DNA from: Candidatus Uhrbacteria bacterium
GTDB taxonomy: Bacteria; Patescibacteriota; Patescibacteriia; UBA9934; UBA10169
Reading direction: 5' to 3'
DNA: 12,787 nt
NCBI GenBank assembly: GCA_003505155.1
Contig: DNYJ01000017.1
Coordinates: 34,624 to 47,410, forward strand
The translations under genes were made by a program, and so were the position numbers. This document shows positions 6,948 through 12,787 of this stretch, in pieces; position 1 is the stretch's first letter, and each line of letters starts with the position of its first letter. The notes under the pieces were generated by a model. That model saw only the letters and a program-made list of their open reading frames with translations, was not told the DNA's origin and did not search any database.

Positions 6948-7313
6948 ATGAAAGTGTTTGCTCACGCACGACATCTCCGCATGTCTCCCCGCAAGGTTCG
7001 CCTCATCGCGGATTTGGTTCGCGGTCTTGACGTCTCATCCGCCCGTCGTCAACTGATGGTTTCAAAAAAAGCGGCATCCGATATCGTGTTGAAGCTTCTC
7101 AATTCCGCCGCGGCGAATGCAGAGCATAACTTTCAGCTCCCCACGGATCACCTGCGCATTGTCTCGATCACTGTGGACGGAGGTCCGGTTCTGTATCGTT
7201 ATCGGCCTCGAGCGTTTGGCCGATCGGCTCCGATTCGCAAGCGAACAAGTCATGTCACGATTGCTTTAGAAGCTCCTGAATCACCATCAACTCGCACGAC
7301 GTATGGGAAGTAA
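6948..7313 (+). CDS. rplV: 50S ribosomal protein L22
   Basis: 50S protein with a long beta-hairpin that lines the peptide exit tunnel at its narrow point. It is 121 residues, within the usual 110-120 range. Diagnostic stretches are HARHLRMSPRKVRLIADLVRG at the N-terminus, LLNSAAANAEHNF in the middle, and the hairpin YRPRAFGRSAPIRKRTSHV. A short Ser/Thr-rich tail follows. The ATG lies 9 bases after rpsS and is preceded by TTCGT. Its last 11 bases overlap the start of rpsC in another frame. Confidence 0.98.
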   Translation: MKVFAHARHLRMSPRKVRLIADLVRGLDVSSARRQLMVSKKAASDIVLKLLNSAAANAEHNFQLPTDHLRIVSITVDGGPVLYRYRPRAFGRSAPIRKRTSHVTIALEAPESPSTRTTYGK

Positions 7314-7968
7314 AGTTCATCCAAAAAGTTTCCGGCTCTCCACCATCCGTTCATGGGACTCGATTTGGTTTGCGAAAAAAGAAGAGTTTTCAAATAGATT
7401 GCGCGACGATGAGAGGATCCGAACCTTTTTGTTTGCGCGTCTCAAGGAAGCGAATGTTGACCGCATTTTGATCGAACGTTCTCTCCAGAATGTCAGCGTA
7501 ACCATCTACTCGGCCAAACCAGGGTTTATCATTGGGCGCGCTGGCGTCGGCATCGAAGAACTGAAGAAAGCCATGATGAAGAAACTTTTTCCCGGCCGCA
7601 GAATCGTGATCAACTTGAATGTGAAGGAAATCTCTCAACCGTCTTTATCGGCAGCCATCATCGGACAGCAGATCGCAACGGACATCGAACGGCGCCTTCC
7701 GTTTCGACGCTCGATGAAGAGCGCTATTGACCGTGTCATGAAGGCCGGAGCGGAAGGAGTGAAGATTTCGCTTTCCGGACGATTAAACGGCGCGGAGATC
7801 GCTCGACGGGAAAAATTGGCTCAAGGGAAAGTTCCTTTGCACAATCTTCGCGCCGACATTGACTACGCGCGCGTTACGGCTCATACCATCTACGGATCCA
7901 TTGGCGTGACGGTCTGGATTAATCGCGGAGAAATTTTTACAGAGAAAGTCGAAGAGACGGCCTCCTAA
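7303..7968 (+). CDS. rpsC: 30S ribosomal protein S3
   Basis: 30S protein at the mRNA entry channel with helicase-related function. It is 221 residues, a normal length. MGSKVHPKSFRL is the family N-terminus (GQKVHP-like). A KH domain spans about residues 40-110 with the GxxG loop GRAG at 78-81 inside KPGFIIGRAGVGIEEL. The C-terminal domain carries GVKISLSGRLNGAEIARRE and the ending YGSIGVTVWINRGEI. The start lies 11 bases inside rplV, the largest overlap in this window. No Shine-Dalgarno sequence is visible, which suggests translational coupling. Confidence 0.99.
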   Translation: MGSKVHPKSFRLSTIRSWDSIWFAKKEEFSNRLRDDERIRTFLFARLKEANVDRILIERSLQNVSVTIYSAKPGFIIGRAGVGIEELKKAMMKKLFPGRRIVINLNVKEISQPSLSAAIIGQQIATDIERRLPFRRSMKSAIDRVMKAGAEGVKISLSGRLNGAEIARREKLAQGKVPLHNLRADIDYARVTAHTIYGSIGVTVWINRGEIFTEKVEETAS

Positions 7969-7971
7969 TCT

Positions 7972-8394
7972 ATGTTATTGCCCAAAAAGGTCAAACATCG
8001 AAAATGGCATCGAGGCCGCGCCAGCGGCAAGCGCTTGGCATCCCAGAAGACTTCGCTGGCTTTCGGATCCTACGGATTGAAAGCTCTCACGGAATCGTGG
8101 GTGACTTCTCGGCAGATTGAAGCGGCTCGACGCGCCATGACTCGCCACATTAAACGAGGCGGAAAGATCTGGATCCGCATTTTTCCGGATCATCCTATCA
8201 CGAGCAAGGGGTCTGAAATGCCGATGGGAAAAGGAAAAGGAGCGGTGGATCATTACATGACACCGGTTCGTCCAGGGACGATTATGTTTGAAATCGATGG
8301 AGTTCCGGAATCGGTTGCGCGCGAGGCATTGAAGTTGGCGGGTCATAAGCTACCCCTTAAGGCAAAGGTGATTACCGCAGAACTTGTCATGTGA
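7972..8394 (+). CDS. rplP: 50S ribosomal protein L16
   Basis: 50S protein contacting the A-site tRNA elbow. It is 140 residues, near the usual 136-145. [20 protein letters not shown]-like [29 protein letters not shown] and [11 protein letters not shown] all match the family. The arginine just before MGKGKG in E. coli L16 (Arg81, hydroxylated by YcfD/RoxA) aligns without gaps to proline 84 here ([10 protein letters not shown]). It begins 3 bases after rpsC with no Shine-Dalgarno sequence and ends in TGA. Confidence 0.98.
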   Translation: MLLPKKVKHRKWHRGRASGKRLASQKTSLAFGSYGLKALTESWVTSRQIEAARRAMTRHIKRGGKIWIRIFPDHPITSKGSEMPMGKGKGAVDHYMTPVRPGTIMFEIDGVPESVAREALKLAGHKLPLKAKVITAELVM

Positions 8395-8398
8395 TCCT

Positions 8399-8587
8399 AT
8401 GGCCAAACACTATTTTTCAAACGCGACGAAAACTGAACTTATGAAGCATCTGCACGAGGCGCAGAACGAGCTGGAGAAGCTCCTCTTTCAAGTCCACACG
8501 AATCAGCTGAAAGATGTGCGGTCTATTCGTCATAAGCGCCGGGAGATTGCCCGATTACATACGGCTTTGACACAGACAACTAGCTAA
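8399..8587 (+). CDS. rpmC: 50S ribosomal protein L29
   Basis: Small two-helix protein next to L23 at the tunnel exit. The ATG at 8399 gives 62 residues (usual 60-70); an earlier in-frame ATG at 8384 lies inside rplP and is less likely. The family pattern is visible: short N-terminal segment, a first amphipathic helix (TELMKHLHEAQNELEKLLFQ), then NQLKDVRSIRHKRREIARLHT, in which the R-x-x-RR-x-IAR-x-x-T motif is characteristic. It lies 4 bases after rplP and one base before rpsQ. Confidence 0.96.
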   Translation: MAKHYFSNATKTELMKHLHEAQNELEKLLFQVHTNQLKDVRSIRHKRREIARLHTALTQTTS

Positions 8588-8588
8588 T

Positions 8589-8849
8589 ATGAATCCACAG
8601 AAATCATCCATTCTCTCGATGCGCCGCCGGTTTACCGGCACGGCCGTTTCCGACGCCAGGAATAAGACGCTAGTTGTTCAAGTTGAACGAACCGTTCTGC
8701 ACCCAAAGTACGGCAAACGGTATGTACGGAACTCTCGTTACCATGTTCATGACGAGAAGAATCAGTACAAAGCCGGCGATCCGGTCTCGTTTGAAGAGAG
8801 TCGGCCTTATTCTCGCACGAAACGCTGGCGCGTTCTCTACGGCGCCTAA
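8589..8849 (+). CDS. rpsQ: 30S ribosomal protein S17
   Basis: Primary 16S rRNA-binding protein of the OB-fold type, acting early in 30S assembly. It is 86 residues (usual 80-90). RRRFTGTAVSDARNKTLVV matches the family 'G-x-V-V-S-x-K-M-x-K-T' region, and HPKYGKRYVRNSRYHVHDE is the typical loop; the end RPYSRTKRWRVLYG is also diagnostic. ATG 8589 follows the rpmC stop as TAATATG. An internal ATG at residue 11 would be an alternative start, but it is not preceded by T and lacks a ribosome binding site. Confidence 0.97.
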   Translation: MNPQKSSILSMRRRFTGTAVSDARNKTLVVQVERTVLHPKYGKRYVRNSRYHVHDEKNQYKAGDPVSFEESRPYSRTKRWRVLYGA

Positions 8850-8858
8850 AAAACTCGT

Positions 8859-9230
8859 ATGGTTCAACACCGATCCATTCTTGCCGTCGCCGATAACACG
8901 GGAGCAAAAAAGCTTCAGGTGATTCGCGTTCTCGGAGGATACAAGAAGCATTACAGTCGTCTGGGAGACCTGATGACGTGCGTGGTGAAAGAAGCGGCTC
9001 CTCGAGGCGTTGTGAAAAAAAGCGATGTGGTGCACGCGGTTCTGGTGCGTTCGACGAAAGAAACGCGACGGTCCGACGGAAGCTATGTCCGTTTTGATCA
9101 AAATGCGGCCGTTATCATTGATAAGAAATCCAAAGACCCGAAGGGAACGCGTATTTTTGGACCGGTGGCTCGCGAACTGCGAAGCGCGGGCTTTACCAAA
9201 ATTATTTCCTTAGCTCCGGAAGTTCTCTAA
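8859..9230 (+). CDS. rplN: 50S ribosomal protein L14
   Basis: 50S interface protein that forms an intersubunit bridge with 16S rRNA. It is 123 residues, exactly the usual length. [20 protein letters not shown] is the family N-terminus, followed by [47 protein letters not shown] and [13 protein letters not shown]. The start lies 9 bases after rpsQ and is preceded by CTCGT, the same CGT-ATG arrangement seen at rplV, rpsC, rplE, rpsN and rplR. No Shine-Dalgarno sequence. Confidence 0.99.
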   Translation: MVQHRSILAVADNTGAKKLQVIRVLGGYKKHYSRLGDLMTCVVKEAAPRGVVKKSDVVHAVLVRSTKETRRSDGSYVRFDQNAAVIIDKKSKDPKGTRIFGPVARELRSAGFTKIISLAPEVL

Positions 9231-9234
9231 TTGT

Positions 9235-9558
9235 ATGAAATTCAAGACAGGCGATCCTATCCGGATTCTGACCGGCAAAGATAAAGGGAAGGAAGGAAAG
9301 ATCATCCAGGTCTTTCCAAAACTCGACCGCGTGGTGGTAGAGGGGTTGAATCTCCGTAAGCGCCATTTGCGCGCGAGCGCCGGACGCACGGGTCAGATCG
9401 TCGAGTTTCCGGCGCCCATCCATGTGTCCAATGTGGCCATCGTTGGCGCTGGTGGCATCAAGACAGGTCGGGTCGGGTACAAGTTCATTGATGAGGAAGG
9501 AAAAAAGAAAAAAATCCGTGTGATTCGCCGGGCGGGAAAAACCGAGGATATCGATTAA
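9235..9558 (+). CDS. rplX: 50S ribosomal protein L24
   Basis: Assembly-initiating 50S protein near the tunnel exit. It is 107 residues, a normal length. A KOW motif is visible in the first 30 residues (GDPIRILTGKDKGKEGKIIQ), then VVVEGLNLRKRHLR, EFPAPIHVSNVAIV and the end GRVGYKF plus a basic stretch KKKKIRVIRRAGK. It starts 4 bases after rplN and stops 3 bases before rplE. The nearest purine-rich stretch upstream is too far away to act as a ribosome binding site. Confidence 0.98.
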   Translation: MKFKTGDPIRILTGKDKGKEGKIIQVFPKLDRVVVEGLNLRKRHLRASAGRTGQIVEFPAPIHVSNVAIVGAGGIKTGRVGYKFIDEEGKKKKIRVIRRAGKTEDID

Positions 9559-9561
9559 CGT

Positions 9562-10104
9562 ATGACAACACTTCGCGAACAATTTTCGACCACGGGTATC
9601 AAAGAACTCCAAAAAGAGCTTGGCCTTTCAAATATCCACGAAGTTCCAACTCCCTTGAAAGTGACGGTGAATGTGGGAATGAGCAAGGGTCTCAAGGACG
9701 CTCGGTATATGGAAACCGTCGAAGAAACACTTCGCCGCATCACGGGCCAAAAGCCTGTCATGACGAAAGCCCGTCTTTCCATTGCCAACTTTAAGATTCG
9801 AGAAGGAATGGTAATTGGCATGAAGGTTACATTGCACGGGAAACGCATGTGGGATTTTCTTGATAAGGTGGTTCGTGTGTCGTTTCCTCGCGTGCGTGAT
9901 TTCCGCGGGATCCCGGTCTCTACGGTTGATGAAAGCGGAAATTTGTCGGTTGGATTCCGCGAGCACATGGCGTTTCCGGAAATTCGATCGGATGAAATCG
10001 AACTGATTCACGGATTGCAGGTGACGATCACCACGTCGGCTCGCACTCGGGAAAAAGGTCTGGCGTTGTTCCGTTCTCTCGGCTTTCCCTTTCAGCGCTC
10101 ATAA
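9562..10104 (+). CDS. rplE: 50S ribosomal protein L5
   Basis: Central protuberance protein that binds 5S rRNA together with L18 and contacts P-site tRNA. It is 180 residues, the family norm. The core is clear: [71 protein letters not shown], and the end [12 protein letters not shown]. The usual NMGVGEA is NVGMSKG here. It lies 3 bases after rplX with ACGTATG at the start. Confidence 0.99.
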   Translation: MTTLREQFSTTGIKELQKELGLSNIHEVPTPLKVTVNVGMSKGLKDARYMETVEETLRRITGQKPVMTKARLSIANFKIREGMVIGMKVTLHGKRMWDFLDKVVRVSFPRVRDFRGIPVSTVDESGNLSVGFREHMAFPEIRSDEIELIHGLQVTITTSARTREKGLALFRSLGFPFQRS

Positions 10105-10112
10105 CTATTCGT

Positions 10113-10298
10113 ATGGCAACAGAAGCTCAAATCTCTAAATCAAAAAAGCGGCCGAAGTTCTCGACGCGCGTGGTTGCTCGTTGCTGGCGTTGCGGCCGTC
10201 ATCGGGGATATATGCGGGATTTTAAGCTTTGCCGCATTTGTTTTCGCGAACTGGCCAACGAAGGCATGATTCCGGGCTTGAAAAAATCTAGCTGGTAA
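10113..10298 (+). CDS. rpsN: 30S ribosomal protein S14, zinc-binding (type Z)
   Basis: 30S head protein. It is 61 residues, the short zinc-binding form rather than the ~100-residue form of E. coli. Four cysteines at 24, 27, 40 and 43 (CWRC and CRIC) form the zinc site. The sequence [18 protein letters not shown] and the end [11 protein letters not shown] are diagnostic. It starts 8 bases after rplE with TTCGT before the ATG and is followed by rpsH after one base. Only this copy is visible in the window; whether a zinc-free paralogue exists elsewhere cannot be seen. Confidence 0.98.
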   Translation: MATEAQISKSKKRPKFSTRVVARCWRCGRHRGYMRDFKLCRICFRELANEGMIPGLKKSSW

Positions 10299-10299
10299 T

Positions 10300-10692
10300 A
10301 TGATCACAGATCCGATTTCAGACATGCTCACCCGCATTCGAAACGCGGCATCCGTTCGCAAGGCGACGGTGGCGATCCCGTATTCGAAGATGAAGTTTGC
10401 CATTGCCAAAATCTTGGAGCACGAAGGATACGTCAAAGGCGTCGAGGTGCATGCGGAAGGTGCAAAAAAAATCCTGACGATTACGCTCAAGTACGCGGGA
10501 CGCCGTCCGGCTTTTGAACTCTTGAAGCGCGTGAGTACTCCCGGACGGAGAGTCTATAAAAAAACGTATGAGTTGCCGGCAATCCTTTCTGGGTTTGGCA
10601 TGTCCATCATCTCCACGCCAAACGGCCTCATGACAAATAAGGAAGCGCACTCCCGCCGACTGGGCGGCGAAGTGATTTGTGAAATCCATTAA
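10300..10692 (+). CDS. rpsH: 30S ribosomal protein S8
   Basis: Primary 16S rRNA-binding protein of the 30S platform; in E. coli it is the translational repressor of the spc operon. It is 130 residues, the usual length. MITDPISDMLTRIRNA is the classic N-terminus. The C-terminal signature reads ISTPNGLMTNKEAHSRRLGG followed by EVICEIH. ATG 10300 follows the rpsN stop as TAATATG. I do not see an obvious S8-target-like hairpin upstream of rplE, but cannot exclude one. Confidence 0.99.
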   Translation: MITDPISDMLTRIRNAASVRKATVAIPYSKMKFAIAKILEHEGYVKGVEVHAEGAKKILTITLKYAGRRPAFELLKRVSTPGRRVYKKTYELPAILSGFGMSIISTPNGLMTNKEAHSRRLGGEVICEIH

Positions 10693-10693
10693 T

Positions 10694-11251
10694 ATGTCTC
10701 GAGTTGGAAAAGCCCTCATCCCTCTTCCTCAAGGCGTTGAAATCCGCCTCGATCTTCCCCGTGTGACGGTTAAAGGTCCGAAGGGAGAATTGTCAATGGT
10801 TCTTCACAAGGACATTCGCCTTACGGAGGAAGAAGAAGGAGGACGGCGCGTGCTCAAGGTATCTCTTGATGACCCAACGGATCTGACAGCTCATGCTCAA
10901 TGGGGAACGACCCGAGCGCTCGTGGCGAATACGGTTGAAGGAGTGAGTCAAGGATTCTCCAAAATTTTGGAAGTTGTTGGTGTCGGATATAAGATCAATT
11001 TGCGGGGAAAGACACTGGTGATGAGCGCAGGATATTCCCATGAAGTTTCTTTTGAGTTGCCGGATGGCGTGTCAGCCGTGGTTGAAAACAACGTGGTAAC
11101 CCTGTCTGGCCCGGATAAGCAATTGATCGGAGAGGCGGCAGCCCGTATTCGCAAGATTCGCAAGCCGGAGCCTTACAAGGGCAAGGGAATTAAGTATGCC
11201 GGCGAGGCCATCCGACGCAAAGCCGGAAAAACGGCAAAGACCGGTGAATAA
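10694..11251 (+). CDS. rplF: 50S ribosomal protein L6
   Basis: 50S protein near the GTPase centre and sarcin-ricin loop. ATG 10694 gives 185 residues (usual 175-185) starting MSRVGKALIPLPQGVEI; an in-frame ATG 15 bases earlier lies inside rpsH. VTVKGPKGELS is the first-domain motif, GFSKILEVVGVGYKINLRG links the two repeats, and KPEPYKGKGIKYAGEAIRRK is the diagnostic C-terminal sequence. The start is again TAATATG, one base after the rpsH stop, without a Shine-Dalgarno sequence. Confidence 0.99.
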   Translation: MSRVGKALIPLPQGVEIRLDLPRVTVKGPKGELSMVLHKDIRLTEEEEGGRRVLKVSLDDPTDLTAHAQWGTTRALVANTVEGVSQGFSKILEVVGVGYKINLRGKTLVMSAGYSHEVSFELPDGVSAVVENNVVTLSGPDKQLIGEAAARIRKIRKPEPYKGKGIKYAGEAIRRKAGKTAKTGE

Positions 11252-11257
11252 TCGCGT

Positions 11258-11614
11258 ATGTCATCCATAATAAAAAACAAACAGCTTATTCGCGCGCGGC
11301 GCGCCAAGAGGACGCGTATGCGGATTCACGGAACGGCGCAACGCCCTCGGCTGTCCGTCCGTCGCTCGCTTCGGCATATTTTTGCTCAAGTGATTAACGA
11401 CGATTTGGGCGTGACGCTTTGTGCGGCTTCCGATCGCACGTTGAAAGACAAAAAGGGGAAAACGGAGCGGGCGCAGATCGTGGGAAAGGACATGGCACAG
11501 CGGACGTTGGCATTGGGAGTGACGGAAGTGATTTTCGATCGCGGCTTTCATCGTTATCACGGACGCGTTCGCGCTTTAGCGGAGGCTGCTCGTGAAGCCG
11601 GCCTCAAATTTTAA
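11258..11614 (+). CDS. rplR: 50S ribosomal protein L18
   Basis: 5S rRNA-binding protein of the central protuberance. It is 118 residues, the usual length. The basic N-terminus (about RARRAKRTRMRIHGTAQRPR) precedes LSVRRSLRHIFAQVINDD, and the C-terminal signature is VIFDRGFHRYHGRVRALAEA, then AREAGLKF. It starts 6 bases after rplF with GCGT before the ATG and is followed by rpsE after 5 bases. Confidence 0.98.
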   Translation: MSSIIKNKQLIRARRAKRTRMRIHGTAQRPRLSVRRSLRHIFAQVINDDLGVTLCAASDRTLKDKKGKTERAQIVGKDMAQRTLALGVTEVIFDRGFHRYHGRVRALAEAAREAGLKF

Positions 11615-11619
11615 GATCT

Positions 11620-12150
11620 ATGGAAGCAAAAAAGACGACAACTTCATCCACATCAAAGCCACAACGCCGTTCCGGTTCCGGTCGTGGCCGACCCAAGGGA
11701 AATCGGGAGCGCGAACAGCGGGAGTTTGATCAAAAGATTTTGGATTTGGCTCGCGTGACTCGCGTGACGGCGGGAGGCAAGCGCATGCGTTTTCGCGCCA
11801 CGGTGGTTGTGGGAGACCACAAGGGTCGCGTCGGCGTGGGAACGGCGAAAGGGCTCGATGTCGCCGCCGCGGTGGAAAAAGCCTATACCCAGGCCAAGCG
11901 CCGCGTGGTGACGGTTCCTCTCAAAAACGGAACAATCCCCCATGCGGTATCAGCCCGATATGGATCGGCGAGTGTTCTCTTGAAGCCGGCTCCGGTGGGA
12001 ACGGGACTCAAATCGGGCGGTGCGGTTCGTATTGTGCTAGAATTGGCGGGCGTTCCAAACGTCGTGAGCAAAATTTTGAACTCCAAGAATAAAATCAATA
12101 TCGCTCGCGCAACGATGGAAGGCATTGAAGCTTTGCGCCGCAGTCTTTAA
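11620..12150 (+). CDS. rpsE: 30S ribosomal protein S5
   Basis: 30S protein important for decoding accuracy and mRNA entry. It is 176 residues (usual 160-175). The first 35 residues are a low-complexity Ser/Thr/Lys/Arg/Gly tail; the core starts FDQKILDLARVTRVTAGGKR and continues VVGDHKGRVGVGTAKGLDV, GTIPHAVSARYGSASVLLKP, and AGVPNVVSKILNSKN. The next gene is rplO after only 5 bases: the rpmD gene usually found here is missing. Confidence 0.99.
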   Translation: MEAKKTTTSSTSKPQRRSGSGRGRPKGNREREQREFDQKILDLARVTRVTAGGKRMRFRATVVVGDHKGRVGVGTAKGLDVAAAVEKAYTQAKRRVVTVPLKNGTIPHAVSARYGSASVLLKPAPVGTGLKSGGAVRIVLELAGVPNVVSKILNSKNKINIARATMEGIEALRRSL

Positions 12151-12155
12151 GCATT

Positions 12156-12593
12156 ATGGCAAAACAGCAACTGCACACGCTCCGACCGGCGAAAGGGGCG
12201 ACCGCGGGGAAAAAACGCATCGGCCGAGGTTTGGGTTCCAAAGGCACCTACTCGGGGAGAGGCGTCAAGGGACAGAAAGCCCGCTCCGGTTCGAGCGGCC
12301 ACAAGCTTCGTGGTTTGCGCCAGAGTATGCTCGCGACTCCAAAGGCGCGTGGGTTTAAGAGTAAGCGCCCATCGCTTCCCGTCGTGAATCTTTCCCACAT
12401 CCAGGCGAACTATCTTGACGGCGAATCGGTAACGCCCAAAACGCTCGTGAAGAAAGGCTTGATTCCTCACGGCAGTATGGGAGTCAAGATTTTAGGAGGC
12501 GGTTCTCTGTCCAAAAAAGTTTCGGTGAAGTTCTGCCGATGTTCCAAACAGGCTCGCGAAAAGATTGAATCAGCCGGCGGGTCCGTGGAATAA
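12156..12593 (+). CDS. rplO: 50S ribosomal protein L15
   Basis: Late-assembly 50S protein. It is 145 residues, the normal length. The glycine- and arginine-rich N-terminal region RIGRGLGSKGTYSGRGVKGQ followed by KARSG is diagnostic, as is the C-terminal SVKFCRCSKQAREKIESAGG. It contains two cysteines (FCRC) near the end, with no obvious second pair for zinc. It starts 5 bases after rpsE and ends 6 bases before secY. Confidence 0.98.
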   Translation: MAKQQLHTLRPAKGATAGKKRIGRGLGSKGTYSGRGVKGQKARSGSSGHKLRGLRQSMLATPKARGFKSKRPSLPVVNLSHIQANYLDGESVTPKTLVKKGLIPHGSMGVKILGGGSLSKKVSVKFCRCSKQAREKIESAGGSVE

Positions 12594-12599
12594 ACAGGT

Positions 12600-12787
12600 A
12601 TGTCAACGCTCCTGAACATCTTTCGTTTGAAGAGTCTTCGCAATAACATCCTGTTTGTGCTGGGAGTTTTGGTGCTCTTTCGACTCGTGGCCCACCTACC
12701 GGTTCCGGGAGTTGACGCGTCGGATCTTTCAGGGGTCATTCAAGGAAGCCAGTTCTTCGGACTTCTCAACATTTTTTCCGGAGGAAC
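12600..12787 (+). CDS. secY: Preprotein translocase subunit SecY, 3' partial
   Basis: Channel subunit of the Sec translocon in the cytoplasmic membrane. The first 62 residues are present; the family is about 420-450. A basic N-terminus (IFRLKSLRNN) leads into the first membrane segment, roughly residues 16-33 (NILFVLGVLVLFRLVAHL), followed by the family motif PVPGVD and the plug-region start FFGLLNIFSGG. The ATG at 12600 is 6 bases after the rplO stop. In most bacteria secY closes or nearly closes the spc operon, which fits. The rest of the gene lies outside the window. Confidence 0.97.
   Translation, partial: MSTLLNIFRLKSLRNNILFVLGVLVLFRLVAHLPVPGVDASDLSGVIQGSQFFGLLNIFSGG

Noticed and set aside
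8567..8590. TTGACA with TAATAT near the rpsQ start
   Set aside because: The spacer is only 12 bases, too short for a sigma-70 promoter.
1..12787. Mobile elements, CRISPR arrays, phage or defence genes, rRNA or tRNA genes
   Set aside because: None seen: no repeats in array form, no transposase or integrase sequence, and no tRNA cloverleaf in the gaps. The window is accounted for by translation genes and short regulatory gaps.

Overview
The window is one continuous block of translation genes, all on the + strand. It is the join of a str-type cluster (fusA, tuf) with a full S10-spc ribosomal protein cluster. The order is fusA (5' end cut off), a small unrecognised gene, tuf, rpsJ, rplC, rplD, rplW, rplB, rpsS, rplV, rpsC, rplP, rpmC, rpsQ, rplN, rplX, rplE, rpsN, rpsH, rplF, rplR, rpsE, rplO and secY (3' end cut off). 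I see no tRNA or rRNA genes, mobile elements, CRISPR arrays or broken genes. No gene-free stretch exceeds 300 bases; the longest is the 231 bases between rpsJ and rplC.

The organism is a bacterium. The best guess is a member of the Candidate Phyla Radiation (Patescibacteria). The main reason is that rpmD (L30), which normally lies between rpsE and rplO, is absent: only 5 bases separate those genes, and loss of L30 is a known trait of that group. The N-terminally extended L23 and the extra small gene between fusA and tuf would fit but are weaker evidence. TGA is used as a stop (rplD, rplP), so this is not one of the CPR lineages that read TGA as glycine. I cannot place it more finely from sequence alone.

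Layout: 1-2209 holds fusA and, one base after its stop, a 94-residue protein whose first half resembles a Phd/YefM antitoxin fold. 2210-2321 holds a good sigma-70-like promoter for tuf and a short leader. 3516-3586, between tuf and rpsJ, is mostly a long strong stem-loop. 3929-4159, between rpsJ and rplC, looks like a structured leader with competing hairpins, one followed by a pyrimidine-rich tail. From rplC to secY, 20 genes are packed with gaps of 9 bases or less, ATGA or 11-base overlaps, and no visible internal promoter.

The products act together. EF-G and EF-Tu drive elongation, the ribosomal proteins build both subunits, and SecY is the translocon channel that docks at the L23/L29/L24 exit site.

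The most striking signal is at the start codons. Every one of the 23 starts in the window has a T immediately before it, and only rplB has a good Shine-Dalgarno sequence. This suggests initiation here relies on a UAUG-type extended start codon or other non-SD features.
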